In this document: positions 17,961-26,852 of the stretch, one piece after another
How positions within the stretch are numbered: the stretch's first letter is position 1
How the letters are laid out: each line of letters opens with the position of its first letter
Source: Anaerobiospirillum sp. NML120448
Lineage (GTDB): Bacteria > Pseudomonadota > Gammaproteobacteria > Enterobacterales > Succinivibrionaceae
Assembly: GCF_023050945.1 (NCBI RefSeq)
Contig: NZ_JALKIM010000003.1
Location: forward strand, 1-64,000
Length of the DNA: 64,000 nt
Direction of reading: 5' to 3'
Made by a program: the position numbers and the translations under genes
The notes under the pieces: generated by a model
The model's input: only the letters and a program-made list of their open reading frames with translations
The model's database searches: none
Told to the model about the DNA's origin: nothing

Positions 17961-18444
17961 AAGTTACCAAAGGCTGAAAAAAGCTATTAGTACTTTATAA
18001 GGCCCAATACCATTGGGTCTTATTAGGTAAAAATAGTATCTTTAGCAAAGATCATGGCAAGCTCTTAGTGCCATAGCTGCCTATTACTATTGCGGCAAGC
18101 TGTTGTTTCACCACGGCGATAAAAAAACGACATCCATCTAACTAACAACATTTGCAAATAAGTTTATTTGGCGCATATTTCTACAGTATCATATAAGCGT
18201 ATATATAAAGGAAAGGTGATGTAGTAGGTTCAATTACTAGATCACATGCAATTTGCGCATCAAGATTTGTGCCTCGTGAATTATTGGTCATGAGCACTCT
18301 TTTTCGATGCTAGCAAACATAGCCCCCATGATAGGTATAAGACTATTAGTTTAACTATTAGTTAACAGTAGGGGGCTAGTGTATATAGAGGAAATAAATG
18401 TTGTTTATTGGAAAACAAAGAGTGCATCTCTTTAAGGATGCGCT
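17961..18444. other. Intergenic region between GGDEF pair and ATP-grasp gene
   Basis: No gene is seen in this gap of about 480 bp. A hairpin, GGCCCAAT-ACC-ATTGGGTC, at 18001-18018 is the likely transcript end of the GGDEF pair, although its T-run is weak (TTATTAGG). The rest is AT-rich and should include the promoter of the ATP-grasp gene. Confidence 0.5.
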
Positions 18445-19716
18445 ATGAGTACTATTTGCCCTATTGAACGGTCGCAGCCTAAAGTTTTGGTGCTAGGCGC
18501 AAGTGCTGAGTTTGTACCATTTTTAGATAGGCTTATGGAAGAAGGCTTATCGGTAGTTTGTTTTGATAAAAATATTGCGCTACCTAATGATTACGTTGAG
18601 CTGCACAAAGACCAGCTTACTTGCTATCCTATTGATTTTTCTGATACGCAAAAAGTAATAGAGATAGTGGCTAAAGAACATATCTCTCATTCTATCGCTC
18701 TTCCAGTAGGGCGTGCTCTAGTTCACTTAGGAACCATTAATGAGCAATGCCATATTGCTGGCCCTTCTTTTAAAGCAATTGATACTTTAACTGATAAAAA
18801 CAAATTTCATGAATTTTGTAGTCAGTATAAGCTCAATGATTGCCCTTATGTATTGCTAGAAGATTGCTCAATTGAGCAAAGAAAAGCAAAACTTGACCTT
18901 ATAGAAAAAACTTTAGGCTATCCCATGATTATCAAGCCAACCTATGGCTCAGGATCATTAGGCGCAGCATTGATTAATAATCGCCAGGAGCTTTTAGCCT
19001 ACCAGGCTCCAGAGCGCTTTATTAACGACACTTTGTTAGTAGAAAAATATATTGATGGCACTGAATACAATATTAATACCTTTGTAGATGACAAGGGGGT
19101 GTGCCATATTTTAGCTCTCTTCCAAAAAGATATTACTAAACCGCCTTATCGCCAGGAAACAGCGTATTACGTAGATGACTATTCCAAAGATGGTCTTAAG
19201 CTCTTAGAGCTCTTTAATGAAGTGGCTAAATTACTGAATTTAAAGTCATGTTTCTTATCAGCAGATGCCTTTGTAGGAAAGGATAATAAGCCTTATATTA
19301 TTGATATTTCCCCTCGTTTAACAGGCAACAATGTTTTACAACTTATTTGCTACTTAGGAAACAATCCTTTAGCTGTGTATAAGCGCTGCGTAGTGGATAA
19401 AAAAGAACTGGTGCTTAATAAGACTATTAAGCCAGCTTGTGTACGCTTCTTTGATTTTGATAAAGAAATAATCTATGGCCGCAACCAAGAGCAAGCTAAA
19501 GATAATGATTTTGGTAAGCTAAGTGCTGTCTTTAATGAGCAAGAGCAAAAATTGGTAGTAGATTATGAAAATAATCTAGTATTAGGGCAAAGCTATGGCA
19601 CTATGACCTGTGGCCATGACATATATCGAGGCTTTATCTTTGTAAGTTGTGATAATTTAGCCCAGGCTGATGAGCTAAGCCGACGCTATGTAAAGTCACT
19701 CGAGCGTGGCAATTAG
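18445..19716 (+). CDS. ATP-grasp domain protein (carboxylate-amine/thiol ligase-like)
   Basis: ATP-grasp enzymes join a carboxylate to an amine or thiol through an acyl-phosphate. This 423-residue protein has an N-terminal Rossmann-like preATP-grasp domain (VLVLGASAEFVPFLDRL at about 14-30), the ATP-binding lysine in MIIKPTYGSGSLGA (near residue 160), the EKYIDGTEYNINTF strand pair and the metal-binding IDISPRLTGNN loop (near 285). It resembles the carbamoyl-phosphate-synthase-like branch used for dipeptide or amino-acid ligation, but the substrate cannot be read from the sequence. It stands alone between its own promoter region and a bidirectional terminator shared with hemH. An AAGGA site precedes the ATG by about 6 bases. 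Confidence 0.8.
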   Translation: MSTICPIERSQPKVLVLGASAEFVPFLDRLMEEGLSVVCFDKNIALPNDYVELHKDQLTCYPIDFSDTQKVIEIVAKEHISHSIALPVGRALVHLGTINEQCHIAGPSFKAIDTLTDKNKFHEFCSQYKLNDCPYVLLEDCSIEQRKAKLDLIEKTLGYPMIIKPTYGSGSLGAALINNRQELLAYQAPERFINDTLLVEKYIDGTEYNINTFVDDKGVCHILALFQKDITKPPYRQETAYYVDDYSKDGLKLLELFNEVAKLLNLKSCFLSADAFVGKDNKPYIIDISPRLTGNNVLQLICYLGNNPLAVYKRCVVDKKELVLNKTIKPACVRFFDFDKEIIYGRNQEQAKDNDFGKLSAVFNEQEQKLVVDYENNLVLGQSYGTMTCGHDIYRGFIFVSCDNLAQADELSRRYVKSLERGN

Positions 19717-19738
19717 CAATAACCACCCCAAAAAACAA

Positions 19739-19777
19739 AATGCGACATTCTCACAGTAAGATATGTCGCATTCTTTT
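19739..19777. terminator. Bidirectional terminator between convergent ATP-grasp gene and hemH
   Basis: A perfect 10-bp stem AATGCGACAT/ATGTCGCATT (19739-19748 and 19763-19772) is followed by CTTTTAAT on the plus strand and by a TTTTGTTTTTT run on the minus strand. It therefore serves both convergent genes. Confidence 0.9.
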
Positions 19778-19781
19778 AATA

Positions 19782-20792
19782 CTACAGCTTAGTTGCGTGA
19801 TTTAACAGTAAATCAGCCATCAACTTTACTTGTTCATCGGTAGCATTAAGACATGGAACATAAGTAAAGCTCTCTCCTCCATGATTTAAAAACTGCTCTT
19901 TCAAATTAATATCTAAATCATAAAGGGTTTCTAAACAGTCGGTGCTAAAGCCTGGTGCTAGTACCACTAGCTTATTAACGCCTTTAGCTTGAATATCATC
20001 AACATGATCCTCGAGGTATGGCTTAAGCCAAGGCATTGGGCCCATCTTGCTTTGGAAAGCTACCGAGTAACGCTCTTTTGGTAAACCTAATTCTTTTACA
20101 ATAGCGTTGGTAGTAGCGCTAGTTTCATTGACATAAGGATCACCCATTGTAATGTAGCTTTGAGGCAAGCTATGGTAAGTAATAAGTAAGTGGGTGCGCT
20201 CGTCTTCTAAATGGCTCTTAGCCATTTGAGCTACAGCCTTAATGTAAATGTCATTAGTTGGGTAGCTATGAACAATAGATAAATTGGCCTGAGGATTGGT
20301 ATTCTTTAAATCCAATAACTCTAGGCGAGGACGCTTAGAGGTAGTATCAGAGTATTGAGGAAAAAGCGGAATAACAGTGATCTTGTTAATGCCCTGATTT
20401 AAAAAGTTTTCAGCAATAGCACTAAGACCCTCACCTGTATAAGCATAAGCAGGAACAACTGTATACTCAGAGCTAGGGTCAGAGGCTAGCTCGTCGTTAT
20501 CTTTAGGGGATTGAGGTAAGTTTTCCAGATATGCTTTGAGCTTAGAGCATAAAAGCTCCATATCAGCTAAATAAGGGTTTTTGCCATCAACAAAAATTTT
20601 TTGGTAACGGTCAACTAATCGAGCTGGACGAGAGCGCAAAATCATGGTCTGTAAAATAGGCTGCCATAAGAATCTAGGAAGTTTTACTACTAACTTATCA
20701 GATAAGAAGCGGTTTAAAAAATCCCTGGTACAGGCAGGAGTTAAGGTATCAGGTGATCCTATGGTATATAAAATTACAGCATGCTTACTCAC
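19782..20792 (-). CDS. hemH: Ferrochelatase
   Basis: HemH inserts Fe2+ into protoporphyrin IX, the last step of protoheme synthesis, at the cytoplasmic face of the membrane. The 336-residue protein is of normal length. It carries VIPLFPQYSDTTSKR in the mid-region, the catalytic-histidine segment LLITYHSLPQSYI, the FQSKMGPMPWLKP region and the C-terminal APGFSTDCLETLYDL segment with the conserved glutamate. The usual YHGIP reads YHSLP here, a mild variation. The N-terminal VILYTIGSPD replaces the usual VLLLNLGTPD. The start is GTG with AAGGAG about 8 bases upstream. No other heme gene is adjacent. Confidence 0.95.
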   Translation of the reverse strand: MSKHAVILYTIGSPDTLTPACTRDFLNRFLSDKLVVKLPRFLWQPILQTMILRSRPARLVDRYQKIFVDGKNPYLADMELLCSKLKAYLENLPQSPKDNDELASDPSSEYTVVPAYAYTGEGLSAIAENFLNQGINKITVIPLFPQYSDTTSKRPRLELLDLKNTNPQANLSIVHSYPTNDIYIKAVAQMAKSHLEDERTHLLITYHSLPQSYITMGDPYVNETSATTNAIVKELGLPKERYSVAFQSKMGPMPWLKPYLEDHVDDIQAKGVNKLVVLAPGFSTDCLETLYDLDINLKEQFLNHGGESFTYVPCLNATDEQVKLMADLLLNHATKL

Positions 20793-20963
20793 AAATGCAC
20801 TCCTTGACCGAAATTAACATAATAGCTGACTACTAAAACAAAACGCCCTCATTGTGCAGCTTATGGTTAATTAAAACAAGTTTTGTAATAGTTTGTAATG
20901 TACTTAATTGAGCTTAATCACGCTTTTACCTATCAAACTAGCCCTAGTGGTTAGGCTAAAGTC

Positions 20964-21001
20964 AAAAAAGCCCACTTATCCTGATACAGTTAAATGGGCT
21001 T
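20964..21001 (-). terminator. Terminator of the formyltransferase operon
   Basis: On the minus strand AAGCCCA pairs with TGGGCTT across a loop of about 18 bases, followed by TTTTTTG. It lies 23 bp beyond the stop at 21024. Confidence 0.8.
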
Positions 21002-21023
21002 AGGGAGTAGTAATTTTGTAAAC

Positions 21024-21845
21024 TTAAATCTTAATTTGCTCGCTTAGAGCATTAACTAGCTTAGGCTTACGTCCTTTAAGCTCACCATTAATGGTGAGAT
21101 TTACAATATTATCCTGATAAAAATCATAAATCAGTCTTAAGTGCTCTGGTCGCCAGTCATTACTCATCCAAACTTTTCCTGAGCTCTTTTGAACAATACC
21201 TTGAGGTAGATGGTTGTAGTCTAGATCTTGGAGGAAAGATACTAGTTTTTTGGTATAAAACTGTACGGTACGACCAGCTACCATGTGTAAAGTATCATCT
21301 TTAGTCAAATCATAGCCTGTCTGGTAAATTACTGAGCCACCATCAATAAAGTCAGTAGTCTCATGTAAAGTCATACCAGTCATTTCAACTTCCAACATAT
21401 AGCTTGGCCAAAAATGAGTGGCCACGCCTCTATAGTCAGGAGAGAAGCCTCCATGGGTATTCCAAAAGCGACAAGTGGCTACACTGGCCATTAGTTCGGC
21501 GCTAAGCTTATGACAGCCATAAGATAGAACTAAGCTTGGCTTTTGAGCTTGTAAAAAGGCAATAACCTTATCAGAGTTAAGCTCACTTTGCTCTACAGTT
21601 AAGGTAGGGATAGAGCTTACCTTGCTACAAGTGCCAAAGAAGTGCTCCTCAGCCTCGGCACGAGCCTTAAAGTGATGATTGGTAAGGGTGGCCAGGTGTG
21701 CATCCAACACGCCAAAATCATCAGCAGTCTGAATAAAAGGGGCTCGTTTTTCGTAAATAATGCCGCAAACTTTGCCACTGTTACAAAGCTCATGAGCAAA
21801 GTATAAGTGACGTGGATGGTCTCCAGTAATGATAACAACAGACAT
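21024..21845 (-). CDS. Formyltransferase-family protein (putative sugar N-formyltransferase)
   Basis: This 273-residue protein has the formyltransferase fold used by methionyl-tRNA and sugar-amine formyltransferases, which move a formyl group from 10-formyl-tetrahydrofolate to an amine. The catalytic region reads FWNTHGGFSPDYRGVATHFW (near 125-145), with the Asn, His and downstream Asp (DFIDGGSVIYQT) expected of the family. It is too short and too different to be the housekeeping Fmt. It is the last gene of a three-gene operon and 84 bp follow the DUF4910 gene. A broken copy of its C-terminal third lies on the far side of the flagellin array (30140-30290). A role in modifying a flagellin or surface sugar is inferred from that context. 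Confidence 0.8.
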   Translation of the reverse strand: MSVVIITGDHPRHLYFAHELCNSGKVCGIIYEKRAPFIQTADDFGVLDAHLATLTNHHFKARAEAEEHFFGTCSKVSSIPTLTVEQSELNSDKVIAFLQAQKPSLVLSYGCHKLSAELMASVATCRFWNTHGGFSPDYRGVATHFWPSYMLEVEMTGMTLHETTDFIDGGSVIYQTGYDLTKDDTLHMVAGRTVQFYTKKLVSFLQDLDYNHLPQGIVQKSSGKVWMSNDWRPEHLRLIYDFYQDNIVNLTINGELKGRKPKLVNALSEQIKI

Positions 21846-21929
21846 GAGGGCAATTCCTTAAATGATGCAGTATTAACTGTAAGACTCTCATATTATTAGC
21901 TAACAATGTTTTAGCAATTTAGTTTAAGC

Positions 21930-23699
21930 TTAAGTTGATGGTCTTAATACGCCACCCTTATCAAGATGTTCAATCAACTCAATAAGATCGAGGGGGCTTA
22001 CTTGAGCAAAAATAGCTAATTCATCGATAGTAAACGATCCATCGCTCATATTAAGCAGAGTGAGTAAGGTTTCGAAACTATTAATACGGCTATTACGAGC
22101 AGCTCTTACCTTAGGACAATTAATATCAGGATATAAACCACGTTTGCCTAATTGTGGCTCACAATAAACGCTAATACATGGTTTTTCATCATGTCTCTCT
22201 AAATATTGCAAACATCGGAAAATACCTAAGGCTGAATCTACAATACTATCTAAAGAGAAAATACTTTGGTTGTCATTAGAAGTATGGTACTCATAATAGC
22301 TAGCATATTGGGTACGGGTTACTTGTACCATAGGTAGATTTAGTAAAGCTGAGCAATATTGGCGCTCATCAGAGCCAGAGGTTGGACTAAAACGACGAAG
22401 AGAAATGCGATCTTTACAAGAATTTGCCAAGGTTGCCAGAGAATTATCAATATCGTAGCTGTAGTTAAATTGATACTGACTACCATGAGGTACTACACTG
22501 TCTAAATCATGATAATTAGGGCACCAAAGGACGTCATACATCCTATCACTTTGAGCATACAAGGATAGTTTTTGCTCATCAGAGATATTTTTATCAAAAA
22601 GCTCAGGACAAATATAGCTTTCATTTGATTGATTGTTTTCACACGACTTAATCTCTGTACTAGTAGCTTTTTGTAAACTCTTGGTGAGTTCTTTTGCCTT
22701 AATGGAGCCCTTATTGGTATTAACTTGAGTATTAAGGTGCTGCTTATTGTCCTTTAATTGCTCAAGATAGGCCTTAAATTCATCAATCATACTCTGTCTG
22801 GTCATTTTAAAGGACAGAGGAAGCTCTAAGAAGTTATGCTCATAGCTCTTAGAAATAGCATCTACTAATTCAAAATAAGGTTGTTCTAAATTAATAGGCT
22901 GGATATTCTTGGCAATAGCATCAAGATTTTGGGTGTGAGTATTATAAGGAGAGGCAATGCAGGTAAGTACCATGCCATAAGAGAGCTTGTCTTTAAGCTC
23001 TTGAGCATGTGCAGAAAGGTAGCAAATAGCACCAATGGTTTCTGGATTAATTACAAAGCGATAGGTGTATTTGCGATTAGGCATGGCCTTTAGTAAGTGG
23101 TACAAAAATACTTGTCCAATAGGCCCTGACAGCTCATTATTCATCATGTTTGGATGGCATAAATAAGCTGATATCTGTACTATCTTATCGCTTTGTCCTG
23201 GTAGATCACATACACCAATCTTTACAGCACCTTGATCACTCTTAATAGTATCAATTTCAACTATATAGCGATCGTCACAGAGCTGCTCTCTTTGGTTGTG
23301 GCTTAAGCAAAAGCCCCATCTCTTATTGTAATAAGAGAAAACATAAGGAATAGCACTAGGATTTTTAGGGTCAGAGTAAAGATGCTTTTGTAACTCGTCT
23401 AAACTTACCTCGCCTTTAAAAGGCTCAGAATAGTTAACGACATGCATTGGGTTAACATCAGTATCAAGAATGATATTGCCCTGTAAATCTTTTAAAGTAG
23501 CTCGATTTAGCGTCCAATATTGAGGTACTGTCCAATCAAAAACTTGGCTGCCACAAGGATACTCCTCAATCTTAAAAGGAATATAACGCTGCAAAATAGC
23601 TAATGATTGCTCGTAGCCTACGCCAGTAAGCGAACGGCATAAAGGGAAAAGCTCATCAAATAGAGCTTGAGGATTAAGACAGGACATCACTTTGTTCAT
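21930..23699 (-). CDS. DUF4910 aminopeptidase-like protein with an internal insertion
   Basis: DUF4910/DUF2172 proteins have an M28-like zinc peptidase fold and recur in polysaccharide and flagellin-modification gene clusters; their reaction is not established. Family hallmarks here are LFPLCRSLTGVGYEQSL near the N-terminus, AYLCHPNMMNNELSGP (putative metal ligands, near 180), NPETIGAICYLS, and GSDERQYCSALLNLPMVQVT with YYEYHTSNDN near the C-terminal third. A winged-helix-like tail (TIDELAIFAQVSPLDLIELI) ends the protein. At 589 residues it is about 150 longer than usual members. The extra, mostly hydrophilic segment lies roughly at 265-400, between NPETIG and GSDERQYC, and is Lys/Asn/Gln-rich. 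It is the middle gene of the operon, 109 bp after the first formyltransferase. Confidence 0.85.
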   Translation of the reverse strand: MNKVMSCLNPQALFDELFPLCRSLTGVGYEQSLAILQRYIPFKIEEYPCGSQVFDWTVPQYWTLNRATLKDLQGNIILDTDVNPMHVVNYSEPFKGEVSLDELQKHLYSDPKNPSAIPYVFSYYNKRWGFCLSHNQREQLCDDRYIVEIDTIKSDQGAVKIGVCDLPGQSDKIVQISAYLCHPNMMNNELSGPIGQVFLYHLLKAMPNRKYTYRFVINPETIGAICYLSAHAQELKDKLSYGMVLTCIASPYNTHTQNLDAIAKNIQPINLEQPYFELVDAISKSYEHNFLELPLSFKMTRQSMIDEFKAYLEQLKDNKQHLNTQVNTNKGSIKAKELTKSLQKATSTEIKSCENNQSNESYICPELFDKNISDEQKLSLYAQSDRMYDVLWCPNYHDLDSVVPHGSQYQFNYSYDIDNSLATLANSCKDRISLRRFSPTSGSDERQYCSALLNLPMVQVTRTQYASYYEYHTSNDNQSIFSLDSIVDSALGIFRCLQYLERHDEKPCISVYCEPQLGKRGLYPDINCPKVRAARNSRINSFETLLTLLNMSDGSFTIDELAIFAQVSPLDLIELIEHLDKGGVLRPST

Positions 23700-23808
23700 G
23701 AGTTTAAATTGAGGCTAGTGAAAGAACTAATACACATTAATCAAGATACATATTGCCTACCATATTATACTAATTGCCTCAAAAATGATTAGCTGCCATA
23801 AACTATGG

Positions 23809-24432
23809 CTAATCTGCCTGATAGATTTTTACGATGTATTTGTGATTGTCTTTGTAAAAGAAGGCAGGGTAGTTATCGTTATCCACAACACGTAAAAGGT
23901 TAAACTGCTCATTAATACTCTTGTTGATATCAAGCTCACTATCTTGAGCATTGCGCTTGCGATAAAAGCTCTCTATGCCTGACTGCTCAGTAGCTGTAAT
24001 GTTTGGATAGCTATTAATAAATTCTTGGCATAAATCGATACAGGTTTGTGCCTGTATGGCTCTAATCTCATCATTGAGCTCATAGCCAGTCAATTTAACT
24101 GTCTTTTTCAAATAGAAAGGTCCGTTATCGGCACTTGCATCAGCTTCAAAAAGAGTAAAGACTATCTCGTTCTTTCCCTCTAAAATTTGCCAAGCAATAG
24201 GAGCCCAGCCTTTACCTTGAGGTAAATCAGCTGCATGCACTACGATATTGTGCTTATGCTTGGATAGAAATTCTTGACTAATGATGCGGTGATAAGAAAG
24301 AATGAACACAGTATCGAAGTCATTTGGGATGTCTTCATGCTTGAAAAACAAAGGGATATTGGCATCAGAGGAAAACTTCTCTGCATAGCTAATAAACCAC
24401 TGGTTAGGAGAGGTTAATAAGCAAAACTTCAT
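23809..24432 (-). CDS. Short formyltransferase-family protein (PseJ/VioF-like, putative)
   Basis: This 207-residue protein is a minimal formyltransferase catalytic domain. The region VVHAADLPQGKGWAPIAWQI (near 80-100) matches the His-x-SDLPxGRGWSP pattern of small formyltransferases found in pseudaminic-acid and related nonulosonate clusters, and EADASADNGPFYLKK supplies the downstream Asp. It is much shorter than Fmt. It heads the three-gene operon and lies only about 190 bp from the flagellin array, on the same strand. N-formylation of a flagellin glycan precursor is the most economical guess. No nonulosonate synthase or glycosyltransferase is in the window, so the sugar itself cannot be named. 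Confidence 0.78.
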   Translation of the reverse strand: MKFCLLTSPNQWFISYAEKFSSDANIPLFFKHEDIPNDFDTVFILSYHRIISQEFLSKHKHNIVVHAADLPQGKGWAPIAWQILEGKNEIVFTLFEADASADNGPFYLKKTVKLTGYELNDEIRAIQAQTCIDLCQEFINSYPNITATEQSGIESFYRKRNAQDSELDINKSINEQFNLLRVVDNDNYPAFFYKDNHKYIVKIYQAD

Positions 24433-24528
24433 ATAAAAACTTAAATCTTTAGGGCAAGTACAAAGACAAGGAATTTAATCGAAAGCAAATACAATTAAAA
24501 ACTTAATAAGACTATAAAAACTAAGAAG

Positions 24529-24604
24529 GCCCCCACATAATTTATGTAAGAGCCTATGTATATAGAGGTAATCGGTTATAAATCAGCGTTTAAACTGATT
24601 TTTA
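24529..24604 (-). terminator. Terminator region after flagellin 1 (type B spacer)
   Basis: Two hairpins lie downstream of the flagellin 1 stop: AAATCAG.../...CTGATTT at 24582-24604 with flanking A/T runs, and AGGC...GCCT around CACATAA/TTATGTA at 24529-24556. Almost the same block recurs after flagellin 3 (26752-26834). Confidence 0.75.
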
Positions 24605-24624
24605 AGTCTTACTGATTCTTACAA

Positions 24625-25527
24625 TTAGCCTAACATTGAGAGAGCTAATTGTGGACGGCTGTTAGCCTGCATTAACATGGAAGTAGCAGCTTGCTGAATG
24701 ATTGACTGCTGGCTTAAGTTTGCAGATTCCTCAGCAAAGTCAGCGTCACGAATACGGCTGCGAGCGTCAGACTGGTTAGCAGCTACGTTAGACTGGTTGC
24801 GGATTGAGGACTCAAGACGATTCTGGATGGCACCTAAGCCTGAGCGTTGGTTATCAACTTTAGCGATCATTGCATCCATAAGATCAATTACTGCTTTAGC
24901 CTTAGAAGCTGCACCTAAAACAACTTTACCAGCTGAGAAGCCAATATTTGCATTACCTGCAATAGCTGCTGATACGATCTTACTGAATGTAAAAACTCCA
25001 ACACTAAATGAAATTTCATCCTTATTGTTAGCACCAACCTGAATGTTCATTTTGCCACCTTTTGAACCATTAGCTTGAGTGCCGTAAATAGTGTCAGCGC
25101 TTGATGCACCATTAAGAACAGTCTTTCCACCAAACTTTGTTTGTTGTGCAATACGGGTAATTTCAGCTTGAAGAGATTGTGCTTCTGCATTTAATGCATC
25201 ACGATCTTCTTTAGTATTGGTGCCGTTAGCAGATTGTACAGCTAAAGTACGAATCTTTTGAAGCATATTTGAGGTCTCATCAAGAGCACCTTCAATGGTC
25301 TGAGCTAAAGCAATACCATCATTAGTGTTACGGTTACCTTGATTTAAACCGTTGATTTGAGTGGTTAAACGGTCAGCAATTTGTAAGCCTGCTGCGTCGT
25401 CTTTAGCAGAGTTAATACGCATGCCAGAGCTTAAACGCTGGTAAGTAGTGGTTAATTGGTTCTGAACGTTATTTAAATAGCGGCGGCCATTTAGGGAAGA
25501 AACGTTAGTATTTACATAAACTGCCAT
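24625..25527 (-). CDS. Flagellin 1 (central type I)
   Basis: Flagellin subunits polymerise outside the cell into the filament. This 300-residue copy has the D0/D1 N-terminus ([40 protein letters not shown]) and C-terminus ([20 protein letters not shown], ending LALSMLG) shared by all five copies. Its centre, from about residue 115 to 225, is of type I ([21 protein letters not shown]). There is no large D2/D3 domain, so the filament would be thin and simple. [16 protein letters not shown] matches the D1 region that TLR5 recognises in enterobacterial flagellins. The ATG is preceded by AGAAGG. It is the last gene of the array and has its own terminator; the spacer to flagellin 2 also has one, so each copy is probably transcribed separately. 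Confidence 0.96.
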   Translation of the reverse strand: MAVYVNTNVSSLNGRRYLNNVQNQLTTTYQRLSSGMRINSAKDDAAGLQIADRLTTQINGLNQGNRNTNDGIALAQTIEGALDETSNMLQKIRTLAVQSANGTNTKEDRDALNAEAQSLQAEITRIAQQTKFGGKTVLNGASSADTIYGTQANGSKGGKMNIQVGANNKDEISFSVGVFTFSKIVSAAIAGNANIGFSAGKVVLGAASKAKAVIDLMDAMIAKVDNQRSGLGAIQNRLESSIRNQSNVAANQSDARSRIRDADFAEESANLSQQSIIQQAATSMLMQANSRPQLALSMLG

Positions 25528-25560
25528 AATTATGCCTTCTTATTAACTTTATATAGTTGG

Positions 25561-25596
25561 TTTTAAAAGGCATGAACTAAAATAGGTTCATGCCTT
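25561..25596 (-). terminator. Terminator after flagellin 2 (type A spacer)
   Basis: An 11-bp perfect stem AAGGCATGAAC/GTTCATGCCTT with an 8-base loop is followed on the minus strand by TTTTAAAA. A second small hairpin (TATCCAAA/TTTGGATA) precedes it at 25599-25619. The same block recurs after flagellins 4 and 5. Confidence 0.85.
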
Positions 25597-25628
25597 CTAT
25601 CCAAAATTAATTTGGATATTTAATTAAA

Positions 25629-26531
25629 TTAGCCAAGCATTGAAAGGGCTAATTGTGGACGGCTGTTAGCCTGCATTAACATAGAGGTAGCAGCTTGCTG
25701 AATGATTGACTGCTGGCTTAAGTTTGCAGACTCTTCAGCAAAGTCAGCATCACGAATACGGCTGCGAGCGTCAGACTGGTTAGCAGCTACATTAGCTTGG
25801 TTACGGATAGAGGACTCAAGACGATTCTGGATGGCACCTAAGCCTGAACGTTGTGAATCAACATCAGCAATCATCTTGTCCATCATGTCAATAACATCTT
25901 TAGCAGCACTGGCAGTGCTAAGAACAACAGCACCTGCATCGAAACCGTCGCCGCCATCAGCGCCAGCTCTTTCTGCAATAACACTAAATTTCATGTTATT
26001 TACAGTAAATGAAATTTCATCTCCATTATTAGCGCCAACTTGTAAGGTAACAGAGCCTTTTTCATGTGTAGCACCTTGAGCTGCTGTATTGTAAATAGAG
26101 CCAGCAGTAGCGCCAATTAACATATGTTTGCCACCGAACTTGGTATCTTCAGCAATACGAGTAATTTCTTGTACTAATGAATTAGCTTCCTTGCTTAGAG
26201 CACCACGGTCATCAGCAGTATTGGTGCCGTTTGCTGCTTGAACAGCTAAGGTACGAATTTTTTGGAGCATATTAGAGGTTTCATCAAGAGCACCTTCGAC
26301 GGTCTGAGCAAGGGCGATACCATCGTTTGAATTACGGTTACCTTGATTTAAACCATTGATTTGAGTGGTTAAACGATCAGCAATTTGTAAGCCTGCTGCG
26401 TCGTCTTTAGCAGAGTTAATACGCATGCCAGAGCTTAAGCGCTGGTAAGTAGTGGTTAATTGGTTCTGAACGTTATTTAAATAGCGGCGGCCATTTAAGG
26501 ATGAAACGTTAGTATTTACATAAACTGCCAT
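25629..26531 (-). CDS. Flagellin 2 (central type II)
   Basis: This 300-residue flagellin has the same D0/D1 ends as its sisters but a type II centre (GATAGSIYNTAAQGATH, then QVGANNGDEISF), shared only with flagellin 4. It carries small differences in the conserved part (GNRNSNDG and TVEGALDET instead of GNRNTNDG and [22 protein letters not shown]). Unlike the other four genes, the DNA just upstream of its start is unrelated to the common flagellin leader, so its promoter and expression level may differ. AGGCG precedes the ATG. Confidence 0.96.
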   Translation of the reverse strand: MAVYVNTNVSSLNGRRYLNNVQNQLTTTYQRLSSGMRINSAKDDAAGLQIADRLTTQINGLNQGNRNSNDGIALAQTVEGALDETSNMLQKIRTLAVQAANGTNTADDRGALSKEANSLVQEITRIAEDTKFGGKHMLIGATAGSIYNTAAQGATHEKGSVTLQVGANNGDEISFTVNNMKFSVIAERAGADGGDGFDAGAVVLSTASAAKDVIDMMDKMIADVDSQRSGLGAIQNRLESSIRNQANVAANQSDARSRIRDADFAEESANLSQQSIIQQAATSMLMQANSRPQLALSMLG

Positions 26532-26751
26532 AATATTCGCCTCTTATGTGCATAGTAGAATAAAGACATGAGCAAAATGATTAAAACAAACTACAATCTC
26601 ATGCCTTCAAATAACAGCAATAACTGCTAGAAGAGATTTGCTAAACAAATCTTTATATAAGAACTAAGGCAGTGCTAAATCCGAAGAAGAAGTATGTTTA
26701 GAACTTTTTAAAGATTTAAACGTTAGCTATAAATTAAATAATAAGAATAAA
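26532..26751. other. Unique upstream region of flagellin 2
   Basis: This 220-bp stretch has no counterpart upstream of the other flagellin genes. It contains CTGCTAGAAG and TAACTGCTAG words and AT-rich DNA. No sigma-28 consensus can be assigned with confidence. Confidence 0.4.
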
Positions 26752-26834
26752 TAAGGCCCCCACATAATTTATGTAAGAGCCTAGGTATATAGAGGTAATC
26801 GGTATAAAATCAGCGTTTAAACTGATTTTTTAAG
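26752..26834 (-). terminator. Terminator region after flagellin 3 (type B spacer)
   Basis: This is nearly identical to the block after flagellin 1: AAAATCAG/CTGATTTT hairpin (26812-26833) followed by T-runs, plus the AGGCCCCCACATAA...AAGAGCCT hairpin before it. Confidence 0.78.
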
Positions 26835-26852
26835 TTCATCTGACTCTTACAA

